Assembly (NCBI GenBank): GCA_031459855.1
Contig: JAVKHP010000001.1
Span: 1,765,906-1,825,841 of the forward strand
Direction of reading: 5' to 3'
Origin: Armatimonadota bacterium
GTDB lineage: Bacteria; Sysuimicrobiota; Sysuimicrobiia; Sysuimicrobiales; Humicultoraceae
Length of the DNA stretch: 59,936 nucleotides
Part shown: positions 56,772-59,936 of the stretch, piece by piece
Numbering within the stretch: the first letter of the stretch is position 1
Layout: each line of letters begins with the position of its first letter
Position numbers and translations under genes: made by a program
The notes under the pieces: generated by a model
What the model was told of the DNA's origin: nothing
The model's input: the letters and a program-made list of their open reading frames with translations, nothing else
The model's database searches: none

Positions 56772-57568
56772 AGCGGCGGGCTGAACCGACCGTCCACGGC
56801 GGTCCAGCCGCCGTCCACCAGCAGCAGCGACCCCGTGACGTAGCTGGCGGCGTCGGACGCCAGGAAGACGATGGGGCCGGCGATCTCGTCCGGGCTCGCC
56901 CAGCGGCCCAGTGCTGGCTTGGCCGCGTAGGCCCGGTACCACTCGGGGTGGGCCTTGATCGGCGCCGTGAGCGGGGTCTCGACCACGCCGGGTGCCACGG
57001 CGTTCACGCGCACGCCCTGCGGTCCCAGCTCGGCCGCCAGCGCCCGCACCAGCTGGAGCAGCCCGGCCTTCGTTGCCGCGTAGACCCCCTGGCCGGGTTC
57101 GACGACGAGCGCGCGGATCGACGACAGCACGATGATGCTGCCGCGGCCCCGCGGGGCCATCACCGCACCGGCTGCCCGCATCAGTCGGAAGTTGCCCTTC
57201 AGGTTGACCAGCACGACGCGGTCGAACTCCTCGTCGGTGTACCGCAGCAGCGGTTTCCGGACGTTGATGCCGGGCGTGACGACGGCGACGTCGAGCGCGC
57301 CCCAGCGCGCCACGACACGGTCGACCACGTCGGCAGCGCTCGCCGGATCGGTGACGTCGACGGGCTCGGCCTCGGCCTGCCCGCCGTCCTGCTGGATCGC
57401 CGCGGCCACGGCCCGGGCGCCGTCGAGGTTGAGGTCGGCGACGACGACCCGCGCGCCGTGGGCCGCCAGGGCCCGGGCGGCCGCCGCGCCGATGCCCGAG
57501 GCGCCGCCAGCGACCAGCGCCACCCGGTCGTCCAGCCGAAAGAGCCGTCGGTAGTCCACGAAGGTCAC
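56768..57568 (-). CDS. SDR family oxidoreductase
   Basis: This 266-residue short-chain dehydrogenase has cofactor motif GGASGIG (21-27), VVVADLNLDGAR (acidic residue favouring NAD), catalytic Ser in IIVLSSIRA, and YAATKAG with the Tyr-Lys pair. It also has RVNAVAPGVVETPLT and the C-terminal LLVDGGWTAVDG. The usual NNAG motif reads TPGIN. The GTG start at 57568 has a strong AAAGGAGGGT. The substrate is unknown. Confidence 0.92.
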   Translation of the reverse strand: MTFVDYRRLFRLDDRVALVAGGASGIGAAAARALAAHGARVVVADLNLDGARAVAAAIQQDGGQAEAEPVDVTDPASAADVVDRVVARWGALDVAVVTPGINVRKPLLRYTDEEFDRVVLVNLKGNFRLMRAAGAVMAPRGRGSIIVLSSIRALVVEPGQGVYAATKAGLLQLVRALAAELGPQGVRVNAVAPGVVETPLTAPIKAHPEWYRAYAAKPALGRWASPDEIAGPIVFLASDAASYVTGSLLLVDGGWTAVDGRFSPPL

Positions 57569-57872
57569 CCTCCTTTCCTCGCGCTCTCGCGTGGCGCCTA
57601 CGGCGCGTCCTCGTCGCCGGCGCCCAGATAGTACACGATCGTGGCCGCGTACAGGCGGGCCGCCGCCACCAGCTCGTACTCTAGGCGAAGGCGGAGTTCA
57701 CGCGGCTGCGACGCGTGTCCCCGCGTACAGAGCGTCCGTGACTCCACACCGGGCCCAGACGATCCATTTGGCGAAGTAGCGGCTGGCTTGGAACCCGCTT
57801 ACCTGCGGGAGAGTGGCCGCCACTACCGAGACCACCGACTACACCGCGCGGCAATAGTGCAAGAGCAACGCC
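57569..57872. other. 304-nt gap between SDR and nitric oxide reductase genes
   Basis: Apart from the SDR RBS, it contains a 49-codon minus-strand frame (57747-57598; segment ELVAAARLYAATIVYYLGAG) ending 29 nt before the SDR start. That may be a gene remnant or a spacer frame; I recognise no family. Confidence 0.35.
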
Positions 57873-59936
57873 TCACATCCGGAGCGCCACGGCCCGGACG
57901 CCCGCGCGGGCGAGGACCTTAGGCACCGTTTCTACCGCCAACAGGGCAGCGCCCAAGATGATCAGAAGGTCCCCGGGGAGCCGAAGCTTGTTGAAGAACA
58001 ACACTTCGGGACGCTCGTAGAAGCTCAGGGCTCGAGCGGCAGCGTAGTCCGCTTGGACCGCCTCCCGCAGCTGCAGAACCCCGACAGGCGTCACGGCCAG
58101 GAACACCATGAGCGCAAGGCCGACATTCATAGCCCAGAACGCCGCCGCGAGTCGGTTCTCGCTCCAGCCCTCCGGGCGGGCATGCCGGAGAGCGTACAGG
58201 CTCAGCCCGACGGCCACGAACCCGAAGGCTCCTAGGAACGAGGCGTGACCGTGGGCCACGGTGAGGAAAGTGCCGTGCTGGTAGTAGTTCACCACCGGGA
58301 GGTTGATGAGCAGGCCAAGGATGCCCGACCCCACGAACTGCCACAGGGCGCTGGCGACGAAGAAGCGCAACGGCCAGCGCAAGGCCCCAGAGATCTCGGC
58401 GCCGCGGGCGAGGGCCCGTAGGGCCGTCCCCAGTAGCAGGAACAGGGGGATGACCTCCAGGGTGCTGAACACGCTGCCGATCCCCAGCCACAGCGGAGGT
58501 TCACCAACCCACCAGAAGTGGTGCCCGATGGCCAGGAACCCCGCCAGCAACACCAGAGCCCCTTCCAGGTACAAGGACTTGGTCACGTCCTCCCGGCTCA
58601 CCAGCCGGAGCCCCGCGAAGAACCACCCGAGCACGAGGATCTGGAAGAACGCGAAAATCCCCTCCACCCAGTGGTGGACCACCCACCACCGCCAGAAGTC
58701 GATGACCACCCAGTGGCTGGTGGGCCGGTACGCGAAGCTGGCGTAGAAGGCAGCCGTGATGCCAGCCCCGTTCCACACCAGCACCTGCAGCAGGGGGCGC
58801 CACGCGACGGCCGCGCCCCACAGGGCGGAGGCGAGGACCGCCACCCACAGGGTGAACCCCACAGCAATCCCAGCCCGCCACAGCCGCCCCATCTCCAGGT
58901 ACTCCGTGCCCTCGCTGCCCAGGAGCGGCGATCGGACCCACCCCTGAACGCTCGCGTACACGCCGAGGAGGGTCCCTGCCACGGACAGGAGGAGGACGAC
59001 CGCGGAGGCGTAGGCCACGGATCGGTGCCACGGCCGCTCCTGGCCGCCGAGGAGCAAGGCGACGTACAGGGCCGCGGACATCCACATCCCCACCACCCAC
59101 ACCACCGCCATGGCGGTGTGGGCCGAGCGCACGGCCTGGAAAGGCAGCACGGCCATGCGCTCCAGCCCCAAGCGGCGGAACAACCCGTAGAAGTCCTCCC
59201 GGGACGCGTACGCGTTGGCGAGGTAGCCGCCCGCCAGGGTCTGGAGGAGGAACACGAGGAAGCAGCCTCCCACGAGCAGCAGGGCAACCCGAGCCAAGAA
59301 GGCGGGCGGCCGGGCGGCGCGTTCCTCCAAGGGCGGCAGCGCGGGGATGGGCTCCAGACGCACCGCGCCGAAGACCACCACGACCAGCAGGGCCAGGACG
59401 AGAACCCACCCCACGGACCACGCGGTCCACAGCACCGTTCCCGGGGTCGGGACAAGGCCCAGCTCCGGCGTGGGCGGGAAGTTGTTGGTGTACGTCCCGT
59501 CGCCTCCGGGCCGGGGGGTCACGGACACCCAGGCGGCCCACGCCACGAAGGCCGCAAAAGGCCCGACCTCCTCCGTCCGCAGGGTGTTGGGGGCGATGCC
59601 GAGACGCCAGTCGCCGCCCACAAACCGGCTGCGGTACCGGCCCTCGATGAGCTGGTGGGCCTGGACCCAGGGAGCCGGGAGGACTGCGCGGTCTCCGTCC
59701 AGCCGGGCCTGTCCCAGGACCTCCCGGACCCGCAGCATCGCCCTCCGCCGCTCCTCGGCGGAAGCCCGGTGGGGAGGTTGGCCGAGCACGCGCTCCGCCA
59801 CCAAGTCGCGCAGCCAGGCCAGGTACTCCGCCCCGTAGTCGGGCCCGAAGTAGCTGCCGTTCCCGAACAGGGTACCGAACCCCATGAGGTTGCGGCGCTG
59901 GAAGACCTGTTGCCCGGCGCGCACGTCCGAAGTTGT
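57873..59936 (-). CDS. Quinol-type nitric oxide reductase (heme-copper oxidase superfamily), N-terminus outside window
   Basis: The frame is open to the right edge (683+ residues seen). The segment [20 protein letters not shown] then [10 protein letters not shown] matches the fused N-terminal domain of qNOR, and a periplasmic domain follows. The catalytic core has [21 protein letters not shown] (FeB His and Glu), [20 protein letters not shown] (two FeB His) and [20 protein letters not shown] (heme ligands). It reduces NO to N2O using quinol. At the second conserved Glu of VEGxWE an Ala is seen (VEGIFAF), which departs from cNOR/qNOR. The start lies outside the window. Confidence 0.88.
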   Translation of the reverse strand, partial: TTSDVRAGQQVFQRRNLMGFGTLFGNGSYFGPDYGAEYLAWLRDLVAERVLGQPPHRASAEERRRAMLRVREVLGQARLDGDRAVLPAPWVQAHQLIEGRYRSRFVGGDWRLGIAPNTLRTEEVGPFAAFVAWAAWVSVTPRPGGDGTYTNNFPPTPELGLVPTPGTVLWTAWSVGWVLVLALLVVVVFGAVRLEPIPALPPLEERAARPPAFLARVALLLVGGCFLVFLLQTLAGGYLANAYASREDFYGLFRRLGLERMAVLPFQAVRSAHTAMAVVWVVGMWMSAALYVALLLGGQERPWHRSVAYASAVVLLLSVAGTLLGVYASVQGWVRSPLLGSEGTEYLEMGRLWRAGIAVGFTLWVAVLASALWGAAVAWRPLLQVLVWNGAGITAAFYASFAYRPTSHWVVIDFWRWWVVHHWVEGIFAFFQILVLGWFFAGLRLVSREDVTKSLYLEGALVLLAGFLAIGHHFWWVGEPPLWLGIGSVFSTLEVIPLFLLLGTALRALARGAEISGALRWPLRFFVASALWQFVGSGILGLLINLPVVNYYQHGTFLTVAHGHASFLGAFGFVAVGLSLYALRHARPEGWSENRLAAAFWAMNVGLALMVFLAVTPVGVLQLREAVQADYAAARALSFYERPEVLFFNKLRLPGDLLIILGAALLAVETVPKVLARAGVRAVALRM

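Noticed and set aside
57873-59936. Nitric oxide dismutase (Nod)
   Set aside because: All FeB histidines are present (HHWVEG and GHH); Nod has a substitution there.

Overview
The window is a roughly 72% GC bacterial chromosome segment, densely packed with operons of sugar and organic-acid catabolism. It carries no rRNA, no transposase, no integrase and no CRISPR. Frequent GTG/TTG starts, 4-nt ATGA/GTGA gene overlaps, two promoters that look leaderless, a quinol-type nitric oxide reductase, an LLM-type flavin oxidoreductase and a non-lysine EF-P paralogue suggest a high-GC, probably terrabacterial lineage (Chloroflexota, Armatimonadota or CSP1-3-like). The sequence alone does not fix the taxon.

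Layout. 1-1310: end of a PEGA/NPCBM protein and a small DUF4870 membrane protein. 1736-11334 (+): PP-loop ATPase, then a sugar ABC importer (binding protein, two permeases) with an embedded MOSC protein, DUF4127 protein, FAD oxidoreductase, TIM-barrel protein and MFS transporter. 11461-15759 (-): sulfur-trafficking set (rhodanese, YeeE/YedE, TusA) followed by a HAD phosphatase and an EamA exporter. 16260-18841 (-): TauABC-like importer without a binding protein. 18942-20550 (-): tRNA-Gly(CCC), a frameshifted coiled-coil nuclease gene and an EF-P-like factor. 20926-34947 (-): a 14-kb, 13-gene catabolic operon (penicillin-acylase-like amidase, a MalFG-type importer, IclR regulator, an SsuABC-type importer, Gfo/Idh dehydrogenase, two sugar-phosphate isomerase/epimerases, LLM oxidoreductase, nucleoside hydrolase). 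35115-38242: HD-GYP protein divergent from a TPR-XRE-TPR regulator. 38729-41078: SelA-like PLP enzyme and a sarcosine-oxidase-like enzyme. 41531-51131 (+): glycerol kinase, minimal metallopeptidase, MBL hydrolase, glycerate 2-kinase, glycogen synthase, LutABC lactate oxidation, RidA. 51202-52324 (+): RHH-DUF5678 protein plus retropepsin-like protease with their own promoter and palindrome. 52547-54608 (-): ABC-2 exporter. 54693-55445 (+): VapBC-type toxin-antitoxin. 55651-57568 (-): glycosyltransferase and SDR. 57873-end (-): nitric oxide reductase, cut by the right edge.

The most striking pattern lies in the spacers. At about a dozen operon junctions the apparent intergenic gap of about 60-130 nt is a tiny open frame. 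Its start overlaps or abuts the upstream stop (usually as GTGA/ATGA), and its stop overlaps or abuts the downstream start in the same way, so a ribosome could cross the spacer by successive stop-restart. Several of these gaps look like tandem duplications of the gene junction itself with a period near 70 bp. The clearest is a 33-bp repeat with one mismatch at 17006/17067. I annotate these as relay mini-ORFs; their translation is an inference.
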